41,447 nt of DNA. Source: Clostridiaceae bacterium (GTDB lineage: Bacteria; Bacillota; Clostridia; Saccharofermentanales; DTU023). The notes below the pieces were generated by a model that made no database searches, had not been told where the DNA came from, and saw only the letters and a program-made list of their open reading frames with translations. The DNA lies in contig DUPJ01000036.1 of the NCBI GenBank assembly GCA_012838355.1, forward strand, positions 1 through 41,447, read 5' to 3'. This document shows, one piece after another, positions 8,940 through 17,895 of this stretch (positions are counted from its first letter, which is position 1; each line of letters begins with the position of its first letter). The translations under genes were made by a program, and so were the position numbers.

Positions 8940-9725
8940 ATGAACGTTTTGGCCATCGGCGATATTGTCGGACAGCCGGGCAGGCGGGCCGTTGCAGCGT
9001 GGCTTCCGCAACTGAAAGAAGAATATGAGATCGAGTTCTGTTTTGCCAATGCGGAAAACGCAAGCGGCGGACTGGGTCTGGACGAAAAGGGCGCCAATGA
9101 ACTGCTCGATGCCGGTCTTGACGCTTTGACGCTCGGCAATCATGCATTTGCGAAAAAACAGATGCTGACGCTGCTCGCCGACGAATGGCCGGTGCTGCGT
9201 CCCGTAAACGGACCCGTGTCCTGGCCGGGAGCACCGTATCTGATCTTAAACAAGCGTGTACCGATCGCGCTGATCAATCTTTGCGGTCGTGTGTTTATGG
9301 ATGCTCTTGACGATCCCTTCCAAGCGATTGAACCGGTGGTTGAGGCGATCCGGGCCCGTGGGGTCAAATGCATTCTGCTTGATTTTCACGCCGAGGCCAG
9401 TGCCGAGAAAGTGGCCATGGGCCATTTCCTGAAGGATCGTGTCACAGCGGTGCTGGGCACGCATACACATGTGCAGACTGCCGATGAGCGTATTCTCGGC
9501 ATGGGAACGGCTTATCTTACGGATCTCGGCATGACCGGACCGTACGAATCGGTGATCGGCATGAACATAGAGTCATCGCTGGTTCGCTTTGCGAAACGAC
9601 TGCCGAGCCGCTATGAGACGGCCGCCGGCCCGTTCATGCTGCAGGGCGCGGTGATATCGGTTGATCCGCTGAGCGGACAGGCGACGTCCATTTGCCGCGT
9701 ATCCCTTAAGGAGGAGCCGGCGTGA
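8940..9725 (+). CDS. ymdB: YmdB-type metallophosphoesterase
   Basis: Cytosolic dinuclear-metal phosphoesterase. In Bacillus subtilis the homologue is a cyclic-nucleotide phosphodiesterase that affects the choice between motility and biofilm. The 261-residue protein shows the metal-ligand blocks in order: GDIVGQPGRRAV at the N-terminus, NAENASGG, LTLGNHAFAKK, DFHAEASAEK, and LGTHTHVQTADE near residue 180. Length is typical. A GAGGA ribosome site precedes the ATG. In many Bacillota rny and ymdB are neighbours, as here, although a terminator separates them in this genome. It heads a long run of touching genes, and its stop overlaps the next start by four bases. Confidence 0.93.
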   Translation: MNVLAIGDIVGQPGRRAVAAWLPQLKEEYEIEFCFANAENASGGLGLDEKGANELLDAGLDALTLGNHAFAKKQMLTLLADEWPVLRPVNGPVSWPGAPYLILNKRVPIALINLCGRVFMDALDDPFQAIEPVVEAIRARGVKCILLDFHAEASAEKVAMGHFLKDRVTAVLGTHTHVQTADERILGMGTAYLTDLGMTGPYESVIGMNIESSLVRFAKRLPSRYETAAGPFMLQGAVISVDPLSGQATSICRVSLKEEPA

Positions 9726-11383
9726 AGCGTCTGACCTGTTTTTTGCTCGCCTGTCTTTTGGCCGCAACGATCGGCTGCCGGTCAGGGACGGTCGACGAAG
9801 TCAGTGAGACGAGTGAACGGCCGGTGCGGACGCTGCCGCCGGCAGCCCCCGCCATGTCTTCCGAGCCGCTTCGCGTCTGGGCGCCGTCGCGTGCCGAACA
9901 CCATCCGCTTCGGGGCGGAGATTATCAAAACCGCGCGATCGACCGGCTCCTGTACGAGCCTTTGTTTGATTACAGGACGGACGGGCAGTTCTATGGTGTC
10001 CTGGCCGACGAGATGATCTGGAGTGATGACGGACTGCAGCTGACATACCGTCTGCGCGACGATGCCGTCTTTTCGAACGAACTTCCCGTGACGGCGCGCG
10101 ATGCGGCTGTTTCGCTGCAGACGTGGATTTTTCACGACACTGGCGAAACGATTCCGGTTGATGCGGGGGAACTGATCACCGTCGACATGAGCGACGCCGG
10201 TACGGATGATCTGACGGCTGAAAACGCTCCGGAAACGGAACAAACTGAGCCGACGGTTGAGCCCGGACGACCATATCGTTTTGGTACGAAAGCCGAGGTG
10301 TTTGCCGCCGTGACGAGTGTCGAGACACGTGATAACACAGTGACTGTGATCTTCAGCGGGCATTATGATAACGCGCCCGGCTATCTCATATTTCCCGTGC
10401 TGCCGGCGGAATTTGCCGGAGCACTTTTTGCACCGGCTGCCCCCGGCTCGGGACCATACCGCATCCAGCTCAGCGGGGACCAGGGATATCTTGCTGAACC
10501 GGTATCCGAATCGGGTCTGTCTGTCAGCATTGAAGTGCTTGCAGGAATCGGTGAAGCGATGAAGCGCTTTCAGGACGGAAAACTCGATTTGCTGCTCATG
10601 GACCCGAATCAGTATGCGCTTTACAGCGGGCGGCAAAACGTGCGCTTCCAGGGGATACCGACGACGGCGTATTCATACTTGCGTCTAAACGTTCAATCGG
10701 GATTTCTCGCGGTCGAAGAGAACCGGGAACTATTCTTGCGCATTCTGACCTGGCAGCAAAAACTTGTGGAGAATGCAACATTCCCGCACACATTCAGCCC
10801 GTGGCCGGCCGGACGTGACGATCGTCGTCTGCCGTTCAGGATCGACGAACCGGCGGCGGATAATATCCCGCGCATACCGGTCGACCGGTCAACGCTGCGC
10901 CTGGTGCGCGGCAATTCCACGTATGATGCGGAGCTGGGAGAGAATTTGCGCTTGCTCCTGGAACGCTTCGGCTATCACGTGGAAACGGTGACGACAACCG
11001 AACAAAACCCGAATCCGCTCTTTGATCTGCGGCTCTTTACTTTCGAGTTTGAGGCCTACCCTGATCCGTATGCCTTTATCGCTCAGACTGAAGGCGGTGC
11101 GTTCCGAGGGATTTTGACGGCGTTTCCCGAAGCCGCCGGGACGCTGCTTTACATGCGGCGTTATCTTGATCAGCCGGACGAAGGTGACGAAGCCTTGTCG
11201 CAAATGGAACGAACAGCATTCGGCGAAGCGCTGTCGATCGTATCGGCCGAGCTTCCGATCGTCGGCCTCACCGTGCCGTCGGCCGGCATTGCCTACGGGA
11301 ACCGCGTTGAAGGACAGTTGAAAACAGCATATCAGTCACCATATGCCGGCTTGGAGGATTTAATCGTATGGCCTATACCGTAG
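9722..11383 (+). CDS. Extracellular solute-binding lipoprotein, family 5 (orphan)
   Basis: A 553-residue secreted lipoprotein related to the peptide/nickel-binding proteins of ABC importers. It has a short Lys/Arg N-terminus, a hydrophobic stretch and a cysteine at residue 19 (LAATIGC), a slightly atypical lipobox. The mature part shows the family pattern YEPLFDYRTDGQFYGVLADE, then LTYRLRDDAVFSN, the usual entry to SBP_bac_5. It starts with GTG and overlaps ymdB by four bases. No permease or ATPase gene is near, so it may serve a distant transporter or a non-transport role. Its 3' end overlaps lspA by 16 bases, so a lipoprotein is directly followed by the peptidase that matures lipoproteins. 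The ligand cannot be predicted. Confidence 0.85.
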   Translation: MKRLTCFLLACLLAATIGCRSGTVDEVSETSERPVRTLPPAAPAMSSEPLRVWAPSRAEHHPLRGGDYQNRAIDRLLYEPLFDYRTDGQFYGVLADEMIWSDDGLQLTYRLRDDAVFSNELPVTARDAAVSLQTWIFHDTGETIPVDAGELITVDMSDAGTDDLTAENAPETEQTEPTVEPGRPYRFGTKAEVFAAVTSVETRDNTVTVIFSGHYDNAPGYLIFPVLPAEFAGALFAPAAPGSGPYRIQLSGDQGYLAEPVSESGLSVSIEVLAGIGEAMKRFQDGKLDLLLMDPNQYALYSGRQNVRFQGIPTTAYSYLRLNVQSGFLAVEENRELFLRILTWQQKLVENATFPHTFSPWPAGRDDRRLPFRIDEPAADNIPRIPVDRSTLRLVRGNSTYDAELGENLRLLLERFGYHVETVTTTEQNPNPLFDLRLFTFEFEAYPDPYAFIAQTEGGAFRGILTAFPEAAGTLLYMRRYLDQPDEGDEALSQMERTAFGEALSIVSAELPIVGLTVPSAGIAYGNRVEGQLKTAYQSPYAGLEDLIVWPIP

Positions 11384-11940
11384 CGGCCCTGATCGTCTTG
11401 TTCGACCAGATAACGAAAGCACTGGTCGAAGCCAATATCGCGCTTGGTTCTCAGCGTCCCCTCATCGATGGTTTCGCTTATCTCGTGCATGCACAGAATA
11501 CGGGGGCGGCCTGGAGCCTGTTTGCCGGTCTGACCTGGAGCCGCTTCCTTTTGGCGGCGATTTCGCTTGCCGCAGCCTGGCTTATCGCCGCTGCCATGAG
11601 CCGAAGCAGGCACCGGACCGGTACCGTGCTGCTCGGGCTGATACTTGGCGGCAGCGTGGGAAACCTGATTGATCGTATCCGGTTCGGCTATGTCACGGAT
11701 TATCTGCAGCTCATTTTCGGCAATTACCGTTTTCCGGCGTTCAACGTCGCCGATGCGGCGATCACGTGCGGTGCGATTCTGATCGTCGTTTATTCGCTTG
11801 CCGACAAGAAGTTTCTCGACCGGCTGCTGCCGTGGCTTGAAACAAAAGCTCCGCCGGCAGACGATGCAGGCCTGAATCGACGGATACGCAAGCAGCTGGA
11901 GGACGCCGACCTGCCGGCAGACGGCGAAAACAGGTCATGA
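11368..11940 (+). CDS. lspA: Lipoprotein signal peptidase (signal peptidase II)
   Basis: Membrane aspartic protease that cuts the signal peptide from prolipoproteins. Four hydrophobic segments are visible. Family motifs in order are FDQITK (near residue 12), NTGAAWSLF (near 44), GNLIDRIRFGYVTDYL and FNVADAAI; the aspartates in VTDY and NVAD are the expected catalytic pair. At 190 residues it is longer than the usual 150-170, because of a charged C-terminal tail of about 35 residues after the last helix. GGAGG at about 11353-11357 fixes the ATG inside the end of the preceding lipoprotein gene. The stop overlaps the next gene by four bases. Confidence 0.96.
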   Translation: MAYTVAALIVLFDQITKALVEANIALGSQRPLIDGFAYLVHAQNTGAAWSLFAGLTWSRFLLAAISLAAAWLIAAAMSRSRHRTGTVLLGLILGGSVGNLIDRIRFGYVTDYLQLIFGNYRFPAFNVADAAITCGAILIVVYSLADKKFLDRLLPWLETKAPPADDAGLNRRIRKQLEDADLPADGENRS

Positions 11941-12839
11941 TCACAATCGTCGTACCGGCCGGAGCCAATGCACGCCTCGATCGTTTTCTGGCGGCAGCCA
12001 TGCCTGATGTGTCGCGTGCCGCCTGGCAGCGTGCCATTGCAAATGGCCAGGTGCAGGTCGACGGACGTGCCGCCAAGCCGTCAACGGCACTGGCAGGCGG
12101 CGAGACCGTGGTCTGCACGCTGCCGGAACCGGCTCTGCGCACGACTGTTGCGGAGGCGATTGAGCTGGACGTTGTGTTTGAGGATGAATGGCTCCTCGTG
12201 ATCAACAAGCCCCGCGGGATGGTTGTCCATCCGGCCCCGGGCCACCCCGGCGGCACCGTCGTCAATGCACTGCTAGCCCGTTATCCGCGCGGACTGTCCT
12301 CGCTTGGCGGCGCTGACCGACCCGGTATTGTCCACCGCATCGACAAGGACACATCGGGGCTGCTCCTTGCCGTCAAGAACGATCAGGTCCATGCAAAAAT
12401 GTCCCGGCAGCTGAAAAAACACGCTGTTGTCAGAGCGTATCATGCACTCGTATACGGTCGTCCGGATGTGCGTGAGGGATCGATTGATGCCCCGATCGGG
12501 CGGGATCCGAAAAATCGGCAAAAAATGGCGGTGGTGGCCGGCGGCAAGGCGGCCGTGACGCACTTCAGCGTTCTGGAATCCCTCAGCAAAGGCAGTCATC
12601 TTCGCCTGATTCTGGAAACAGGCCGCACGCATCAGATTCGCGTGCACCTCGCCTATATTGGCTTGCCGGTCGTCGGCGATCCTCTTTACGCGCGCGGCCG
12701 TCCGGCGTTCGGTATGGTCGGCCAGGCCCTGCATGCCGGGCGCCTGACCTTCGTACATCCCGTCACCGGCGAGGTTGTCGATGTGACATGCCCGCTGCCG
12801 GCTGATTTTCGCGCGTGCCTGGCGGAGATGAATCAATGA
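11937..12839 (+). CDS. rluD: 23S rRNA pseudouridine synthase, RluD-like
   Basis: A 300-residue RluA-family pseudouridine synthase. An S4 RNA-binding domain occupies about residues 12-75. The catalytic domain has INKPRGMVVHPAPGH, then HRIDKDTSGLLLAVKN with the catalytic aspartate near 135, and LETGRTHQIRVHLAYIGLPV. Lying directly after lspA is a very common Bacillota arrangement for the rluD-like member (ylyB in B. subtilis), which supports the symbol, but the exact uridines modified are inferred. Both ends overlap neighbours by four bases, so it is part of a coupled operon. Confidence 0.92.
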   Translation: MITIVVPAGANARLDRFLAAAMPDVSRAAWQRAIANGQVQVDGRAAKPSTALAGGETVVCTLPEPALRTTVAEAIELDVVFEDEWLLVINKPRGMVVHPAPGHPGGTVVNALLARYPRGLSSLGGADRPGIVHRIDKDTSGLLLAVKNDQVHAKMSRQLKKHAVVRAYHALVYGRPDVREGSIDAPIGRDPKNRQKMAVVAGGKAAVTHFSVLESLSKGSHLRLILETGRTHQIRVHLAYIGLPVVGDPLYARGRPAFGMVGQALHAGRLTFVHPVTGEVVDVTCPLPADFRACLAEMNQ

Positions 12840-13573
12840 TTCGCCTGAAACGGCGCACGCTCGTTCTCGATATCGCCGCGGCACTTTTGATTTTTGTCGC
12901 GGCATTCGGCTTTACGAATGCACTGCGCGAAGGCAGAGTCCCGCACGAAGATGGTGCACTGCTGTCCGAATATGAAGAGGCTCGTCTCAGTCTGGACGCG
13001 CTGGAAGAACGGCACGCGGCACTGACGGCAGCAAACCTTGATCTGGTGGCAAAGCGTGACGAGCTGTTCCGGCTGCTCGGCGAACCGGGCAATAATCCTG
13101 AACTGGTCAGCGAGTGGCAGGATGCCGCGCTTCTGGCAGGGATGACATCCGTCAGCGGCGAAGGCCTCAGGCTGAGTCTGAATGACAAGCCGAATTATGA
13201 TCCGCTTTTAGATCCGGTGGAATCGCTCGTGCACGACAAGACACTGCTGCATATCCTGACACTTCTGACCGATAGCGGCGCCGCCGCCATGTCGGTTAAC
13301 GGCATTCGGCTGACGGCGCTTTCGCAAATTTACTGTATCGGACCGACCATTCTCTGCAACGTGCATCGCCTGGCTCCGCCTTATGAGATTACAGTCCTCG
13401 GGCCGGCCGATCGCTTGACGGAGGTGCTGCGAGCCGATCCCTGGCTTTTGCGCCTGACCGACGACTCGATCGGCGTGCGGCTCTCGATCGTTTCTGATCC
13501 GGCTGTCGTCGTGCCGTCATTTGCCGACCGCGGCGATTACTTGAATCACATCAGTCTTCTGGAGGTCCCATGA
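12836..13573 (+). CDS. DUF881 family protein, first copy
   Basis: A 245-residue protein with one N-terminal membrane helix (about 8-27) followed by a coiled-coil stretch (about 38-80) and a C-terminal extracellular domain. That domain has the DUF881 pattern: SGEGLRLSLNDKP, a central LLTDSGAAAMSVNGIRLTA, then a conserved IGPTILCN segment. DUF881 proteins in Bacillota usually sit near division or envelope genes and have no established biochemical activity. The ATG at 12836 overlaps the rluD stop by four bases; an in-frame ATG exists upstream at 12815 but lies inside rluD. It is paired with a second copy directly downstream. Confidence 0.85.
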   Translation: MIRLKRRTLVLDIAAALLIFVAAFGFTNALREGRVPHEDGALLSEYEEARLSLDALEERHAALTAANLDLVAKRDELFRLLGEPGNNPELVSEWQDAALLAGMTSVSGEGLRLSLNDKPNYDPLLDPVESLVHDKTLLHILTLLTDSGAAAMSVNGIRLTALSQIYCIGPTILCNVHRLAPPYEITVLGPADRLTEVLRADPWLLRLTDDSIGVRLSIVSDPAVVVPSFADRGDYLNHISLLEVP

Positions 13574-14283
13574 AACATAATGCTGTGCGAACAACGCTCA
13601 TGCTCCTGGCCACTGTCCTGCTCGGTCTGGCGGTTGCGCTAAGCCTCAAGGGTGTCAACCAGGGATCGATCACGACCAGAAACGTGCAGGAATTGCAGAA
13701 TCAGGTGATCGATTATCAGAAAAAGAACGAGGAACTGAATGCCAGAAACTTTCAGCTCTATGAGTACATTGCGTATCTCGAGTCGGCGCTTGAAGGTGAC
13801 AGCGATGCCCAAATGAAGCATTTGCAGGAAGAACGCGAACGATTCGCCATTTTTGCGGGTTTGCGGGATGTGCATAACGTCGGCGTCGTGATCACGCTGC
13901 AGGAGACGAAGCTCGGCAGGATGCGTGACAGCGTGCTGAGACAGTTTGTGAATGAATTGTCGGCGCTTGGCGCACAGGCAGTTTCGATCAACGGCGAGCG
14001 CAAGGTGGCCACGACCGAAATCCGTGCAAACGGCGATGAAATCATCATCAACGGTGTCGTGTTTGACCGCGCGTCCGCGTTTGACATTAAAGCCATACTT
14101 GAACCGTCCCGGCTTGAATCCTACACCCTGCCGTATCTTGAATCGATCCGAAAACAGATTGCGAACGACCTGTCGGAAGAACAGTATGTTATTGAGATTC
14201 GCGTTGAGCAGGATGTCCTTATTCCAGCGCTCAGCGAAGAGCGCATCGCATACAGTCTCGATTTGCTGAAGCCGGTTGAGTGA
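13570..14283 (+). CDS. DUF881 family protein, second copy
   Basis: A 237-residue relative of the preceding gene: an N-terminal membrane helix (about 8-26), a coiled coil (about 38-75), and a C-terminal DUF881 domain with VGVVITLQET, FVNELSALGAQAVSINGER and NGVVFDRASAFDIKAI. The two copies are clearly paralogous in architecture but strongly diverged in sequence. Adjacent DUF881 pairs are known in other Bacillota, so this pair may act as a complex in the envelope; that is inference. Start and stop are fixed by the four-base overlap with the first copy and by the phoH region 16 bases downstream. Confidence 0.82.
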   Translation: MKHNAVRTTLMLLATVLLGLAVALSLKGVNQGSITTRNVQELQNQVIDYQKKNEELNARNFQLYEYIAYLESALEGDSDAQMKHLQEERERFAIFAGLRDVHNVGVVITLQETKLGRMRDSVLRQFVNELSALGAQAVSINGERKVATTEIRANGDEIIINGVVFDRASAFDIKAILEPSRLESYTLPYLESIRKQIANDLSEEQYVIEIRVEQDVLIPALSEERIAYSLDLLKPVE

Positions 14284-14286
14284 CGG

Positions 14287-14292
14287 TATAAT
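14287..14292 (+). promoter_or_regulatory. -10 element upstream of phoH, possibly leaderless
   Basis: A consensus TATAAT lies seven bases before the ATG at 14300; a weak TTGCTG (14263-14268) stands 18 bases upstream. Transcription would start at or beside the ATG. Confidence 0.45.
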
Positions 14293-14299
14293 GAGCGCC

Positions 14300-15280
14300 A
14301 TGGAAATACGCATGGAGTTGAACGATACGTCCGAAGGCATGGCGCTTTTCGGCGCGTTCGGAGCCAATCTGAAGATCATCGAAGCACGCCTGAATGTGAC
14401 GATTGAACTGACGTCCGACGGACTCGTTTTGTCCGGTGAAGATCCGGTGCTTCTGGAAAAAGCGCATCGCATCATGCAGCGACTGATCGACTTGACGGAA
14501 ACCGGCCAGGCCGTGCCGGAGCAGCTGGTGCGCTACCTTGTGGACGCAGCGATGGATCAATCGTTTCAGGACGCCATGGCATTTGCGCCCGACCTGATCA
14601 CAGTTTCGGCCAAGGGCCGGCCGATTCAGAGCAAGACAAGCGGCCAGAAGAAATACGTGGATGCGATTGCCGCGCACGACTTGACCATTGCCATCGGGCC
14701 GGCCGGAACCGGCAAGACGTATCTGGCGGTCGCCATGGCGGTAAAGGCGTTTCGCGCGCACGAAGTCAGCCGCATCATTTTGACCAGGCCGGCTGTTGAA
14801 GCCGGTGAAAAGCTTGGTTTTCTGCCGGGCGATCTGCAAAACAAAGTCGACCCCTACATGCGTCCGCTGTATGATGCTCTGCAGGACCTGATGGGTGCAG
14901 AAACATACATGCGGCATATGGAACGCGGCATCATCGAGGTATCGCCGCTCGCCTACATGCGCGGCCGAACACTGGATGATGCATTCATCATTCTGGACGA
15001 AGCGCAGAACACGACACGGGAGCAGATGAAGATGTTCCTGACGCGCATCGGTTTCGGTGCCAAGGCCGTTGTGACCGGCGACGTTACACAGATAGACCTG
15101 CCGCCTGAAAAACGCTCCGGACTGGTTGATGCCGCGCGGCTTTTGCAGCACGTCGAAGGCGTTGTGTCGGTGCGTCTGACCGATCGGGATGTGGTCAGAA
15201 ATCCGCTGGTGCAGCGTATTATTCGCGCTTACGAGTCTCAGTCAGGATCGAGGCAGCGACGGGGGAGGTCCGATGCGTAA
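14300..15280 (+). CDS. phoH: PhoH-family ATPase
   Basis: A 326-residue P-loop NTPase of the PhoH/YbeZ family, thought to be an RNA-linked ATPase working with YbeY in rRNA processing. An N-terminal KH-like part is followed by Walker A GPAGTGKT (about 133-140), the family block EKLGFLPGDLQNKVDPYMRP, Walker B AFIILDEAQNTT (about 228) and TGDVTQIDLP. The start is ambiguous: TTG 14276, ATG 14291, ATG 14300 and ATG 14312 are in frame and none has a good ribosome site. I chose 14300, where alignment to the usual N-terminus begins. The stop overlaps pgpH by eight bases. The usual yqfC and yqfD genes are absent upstream. Confidence 0.95.
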   Translation: MEIRMELNDTSEGMALFGAFGANLKIIEARLNVTIELTSDGLVLSGEDPVLLEKAHRIMQRLIDLTETGQAVPEQLVRYLVDAAMDQSFQDAMAFAPDLITVSAKGRPIQSKTSGQKKYVDAIAAHDLTIAIGPAGTGKTYLAVAMAVKAFRAHEVSRIILTRPAVEAGEKLGFLPGDLQNKVDPYMRPLYDALQDLMGAETYMRHMERGIIEVSPLAYMRGRTLDDAFIILDEAQNTTREQMKMFLTRIGFGAKAVVTGDVTQIDLPPEKRSGLVDAARLLQHVEGVVSVRLTDRDVVRNPLVQRIIRAYESQSGSRQRRGRSDA

Positions 15281-17396
15281 TATTGGACGCTATGCAATTC
15301 TCGTGCTCTTGTTCGCGATCGTGTGCACGGTGCTTTATATTGGCTCGCGACCGCTGACTTACAGTCTCAACGTCGGCGATACGAGCCCTTACGACATTGT
15401 CGCGCCGCGCACAGCCGTCGATACGGTGCAGACGGAGCAGCGCGCACTTGATGCCTATGCCCAGGTGGCCACCACCTGGATGCGATCGGAGCCTTACAGC
15501 AACAATATTCTGGCGCGGATGCGAAATGTTCTGCAGGCGGCGGATGAGAAGCGCACCGAGCTTTACGGTCAGATGTCGGCTGCGGTGACATCCGAGACGG
15601 CCGCCGAAACGACGGTGACCGAAGCGCCCGGCAGAGTGCCGAGTGAAGCGGAGATTCAGCTCGGCGTATCCTCGCTGATTTCGAGTATTGATCAGAATCA
15701 TCAGCTGACATTTGCGGCGGAAGACATACGGCTTCTGCTCGACATGGCGCCGTCCCGCTACGACAGCTTCAGGCAGGTGGTGGAATCGAACAGCCAAAGC
15801 CTGATGAATCGTTCGCTCGATCAGGTGGCACTGGAGAGCGCGATACGGGAAGTTGAAGAACAGACTGCCGGACAGCAGGCATTTTATACGGAAGACGCCG
15901 CGCTGCTCGGTCGCGTCCTTCGCGTTCTGCTTCGTCCCAACGTGGTATCGAACCGGGAGGCGACGGAAAACGCTCGTCAGGCGGCTTATGACCGCGTCAT
16001 CAACAATCCGGTTCTGATCAACCGCGGAACGCGGATCGTCAGCCAGGGCGAGGTGATCACGGAAGAAACGATGCAGCTGCTCGATACGCTTGACCTGACG
16101 AATGTGGCCGGCTTTGACTGGAAGGGAGCCGCCGGCATTGTGCTCCTGATTCTCGTTCTCTTCGCACTGTCCTTTTTCTACTTCAGAATCTATCAGTCCG
16201 ATTTTGTGCAGTCGACCAGAAATCTGGTCGCACTCGGTGTGGCGGTGCTGGTGCCGCTTGCGGTCACCATGTTCATCGCCAAGACGATGCCTCTGGCCGC
16301 TCCGGTTTATTTTGCAGCCGTTGTCATCTGCGCCTACTTCGGATTCCGCACCGCGTTTTTCATGACGGTCATGCTGACACTCGCCATGCTCCCGATCATC
16401 GGCTTCGAGCCTGCCTTTGCGCTGATTGGCACAGGCGGGGCATCCATGGCGGCACTGTACACCAAAGGTATCGGCAAACATGACAATTACGCCAAGATTA
16501 TCCTGATGACGGCACTGGCGACATTGGCCATGACAGCCGGCTACGGCCTGATGACGAAGAGCACCTGGATGCAGATTGCCAATACATCGATCCAGACAGG
16601 GCTGTCGGCGATCGTCAGCGTCATTGCGGCAATCGGCATCATGCCGCTGTTCGAGTTGATCTTCAACACGGTTTCGCCGCTCAGACTGATTGAATTGTCC
16701 CAGCCGGGACACGCACTTCTCAAACGGCTGTTTGTGGAAGCACCGGGCACGAGCCAGCACTCCATGATGGTAGCGAACCTGGCCGATGCCGCTGCCGAAG
16801 CCATCGGTGCCAACGCCATGATTGCCAGAGTCGGCGCCTACTATCACGACATCGGAAAACTTGAAAATCCGCTGCTTTTCGTGGAAAACCAGGCGGGAAC
16901 GAATCCGCACGACACCATGACGCCGGAAGCGTCAATCGAGATCATCCGGAAGCATGCCGAAGACGGCTTGAAACTTGCCAGACGACACCGCTTGCCCCAG
17001 CCGGTGCTGCAGATCATTCAGGAGCATCACGGTTCCAGCGTGATGCAGTACTTCTATGCCAAGGCACAGACGCTGGCCGAGCAAAACAACACGAAGCCTC
17101 CGAATCCCGATGATTATCGCTACGCAACGCCGGTGCCGAGCAGCCGCGAAGCGGCAATCGTGATGCTCGCGGACGCGACCGAAGCGGCACTCAAAGCACA
17201 GCAGATTGACGATGTGGCCGCCGCAGAGACAATCATCCGCAGCGTCATTCGCCTCAAGCTGGAACAGGACCAGCTGGTGAATTCACAGCTCTCATTCCGC
17301 GATGTGGAGCTGATTACGCAATCATTCCTGCAGGTGTACGCCGGTCATTATCACGAACGCGTACAGTATCCGGCCGATGAACGCCCGTCTGCTTAA
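15273..17396 (+). CDS. pgpH: Cyclic-di-AMP phosphodiesterase, PgpH type (7TM-HD)
   Basis: A 707-residue membrane enzyme that degrades the second messenger cyclic-di-AMP. Order of parts: a first membrane helix (about 7-25), a large extracytoplasmic 7TMR-HDED domain (about 30-280), a block of seven hydrophobic helices (about 285-480), and a cytoplasmic HD domain (about 490-670). In the HD domain SQHSMMVANLADAA, ARVGAYYHDIGKLE and EHHGSSVMQY provide the metal ligands. GGGGGAGGT at about 15261-15269 fixes the ATG; the frame is open further upstream inside phoH, but that part is not protein-like. The length matches the family. It overlaps phoH by 8 bases and ybeY by 20. Confidence 0.95.
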   Translation: MRNIGRYAILVLLFAIVCTVLYIGSRPLTYSLNVGDTSPYDIVAPRTAVDTVQTEQRALDAYAQVATTWMRSEPYSNNILARMRNVLQAADEKRTELYGQMSAAVTSETAAETTVTEAPGRVPSEAEIQLGVSSLISSIDQNHQLTFAAEDIRLLLDMAPSRYDSFRQVVESNSQSLMNRSLDQVALESAIREVEEQTAGQQAFYTEDAALLGRVLRVLLRPNVVSNREATENARQAAYDRVINNPVLINRGTRIVSQGEVITEETMQLLDTLDLTNVAGFDWKGAAGIVLLILVLFALSFFYFRIYQSDFVQSTRNLVALGVAVLVPLAVTMFIAKTMPLAAPVYFAAVVICAYFGFRTAFFMTVMLTLAMLPIIGFEPAFALIGTGGASMAALYTKGIGKHDNYAKIILMTALATLAMTAGYGLMTKSTWMQIANTSIQTGLSAIVSVIAAIGIMPLFELIFNTVSPLRLIELSQPGHALLKRLFVEAPGTSQHSMMVANLADAAAEAIGANAMIARVGAYYHDIGKLENPLLFVENQAGTNPHDTMTPEASIEIIRKHAEDGLKLARRHRLPQPVLQIIQEHHGSSVMQYFYAKAQTLAEQNNTKPPNPDDYRYATPVPSSREAAIVMLADATEAALKAQQIDDVAAAETIIRSVIRLKLEQDQLVNSQLSFRDVELITQSFLQVYAGHYHERVQYPADERPSA

Positions 17397-17895
17397 CTGG
17401 CAGCACGTATATAAGGTCGGGCCGTATCGGGTCTTGCTGAATGATGTCGTCTCCCGCGCCGTGCTGACGTCTGAGGACGTTGCGGCCGTTGAGGCGGCCG
17501 GCGACAAATGCCAGATCAACGTCATTTTCGCGGGGCCTTTGCAAATTCGCCGGCTGAATGCGGAGCAGCGCGGCATCGACGCCACGACGGATGTGCTGTC
17601 ATTTCCCATGCTGCTATTCAAAAACGGCCGGCTGAAAACACGGCTCAAAGACTTTGATTTCGAAACGCGGCCGAGCGGAGTCCGTGTCCTTCATTTGGGC
17701 GATATTGTGATCTGCCCGAAGCGCGCCGAAGAACAGGCCGTGACGATCGGCCAGAGTCTTTCGCGCGAACTTGCATATCTGGCCCTGCACGGTGCGCTCC
17801 ACCTGATCGGCTATGATCACATTGATGTGGCTGATGCACGCCTGATGCGGGCGATGGAGAAACGTATGATTGAACCGAGTGACCAAAATGAGTGA
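17377..17895 (+). CDS. ybeY: Endoribonuclease YbeY
   Basis: Zinc-dependent single-strand endoribonuclease needed for 16S rRNA 3'-end maturation and ribosome quality control. The 172-residue protein has the substrate-side block DATTDVLSFPM and the zinc-binding signature HGALHLIGYDHID (H-x3-H-x5-H) near residue 140. It overlaps pgpH by 20 bases and era by eight, and no strong ribosome site is seen, so translation probably relies on coupling. The phoH-pgpH-ybeY-era order is conserved across Bacillota and supports the call. Confidence 0.95.
   Translation: MNARLLNWQHVYKVGPYRVLLNDVVSRAVLTSEDVAAVEAAGDKCQINVIFAGPLQIRRLNAEQRGIDATTDVLSFPMLLFKNGRLKTRLKDFDFETRPSGVRVLHLGDIVICPKRAEEQAVTIGQSLSRELAYLALHGALHLIGYDHIDVADARLMRAMEKRMIEPSDQNE

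Noticed and set aside
15219-16910. A 563-codon open frame on the minus strand
   Set aside because: It lies entirely opposite pgpH, whose domains are unmistakable. Its translation is rich in His and Arg with no recognisable domain: a by-product of GC-rich codon use.
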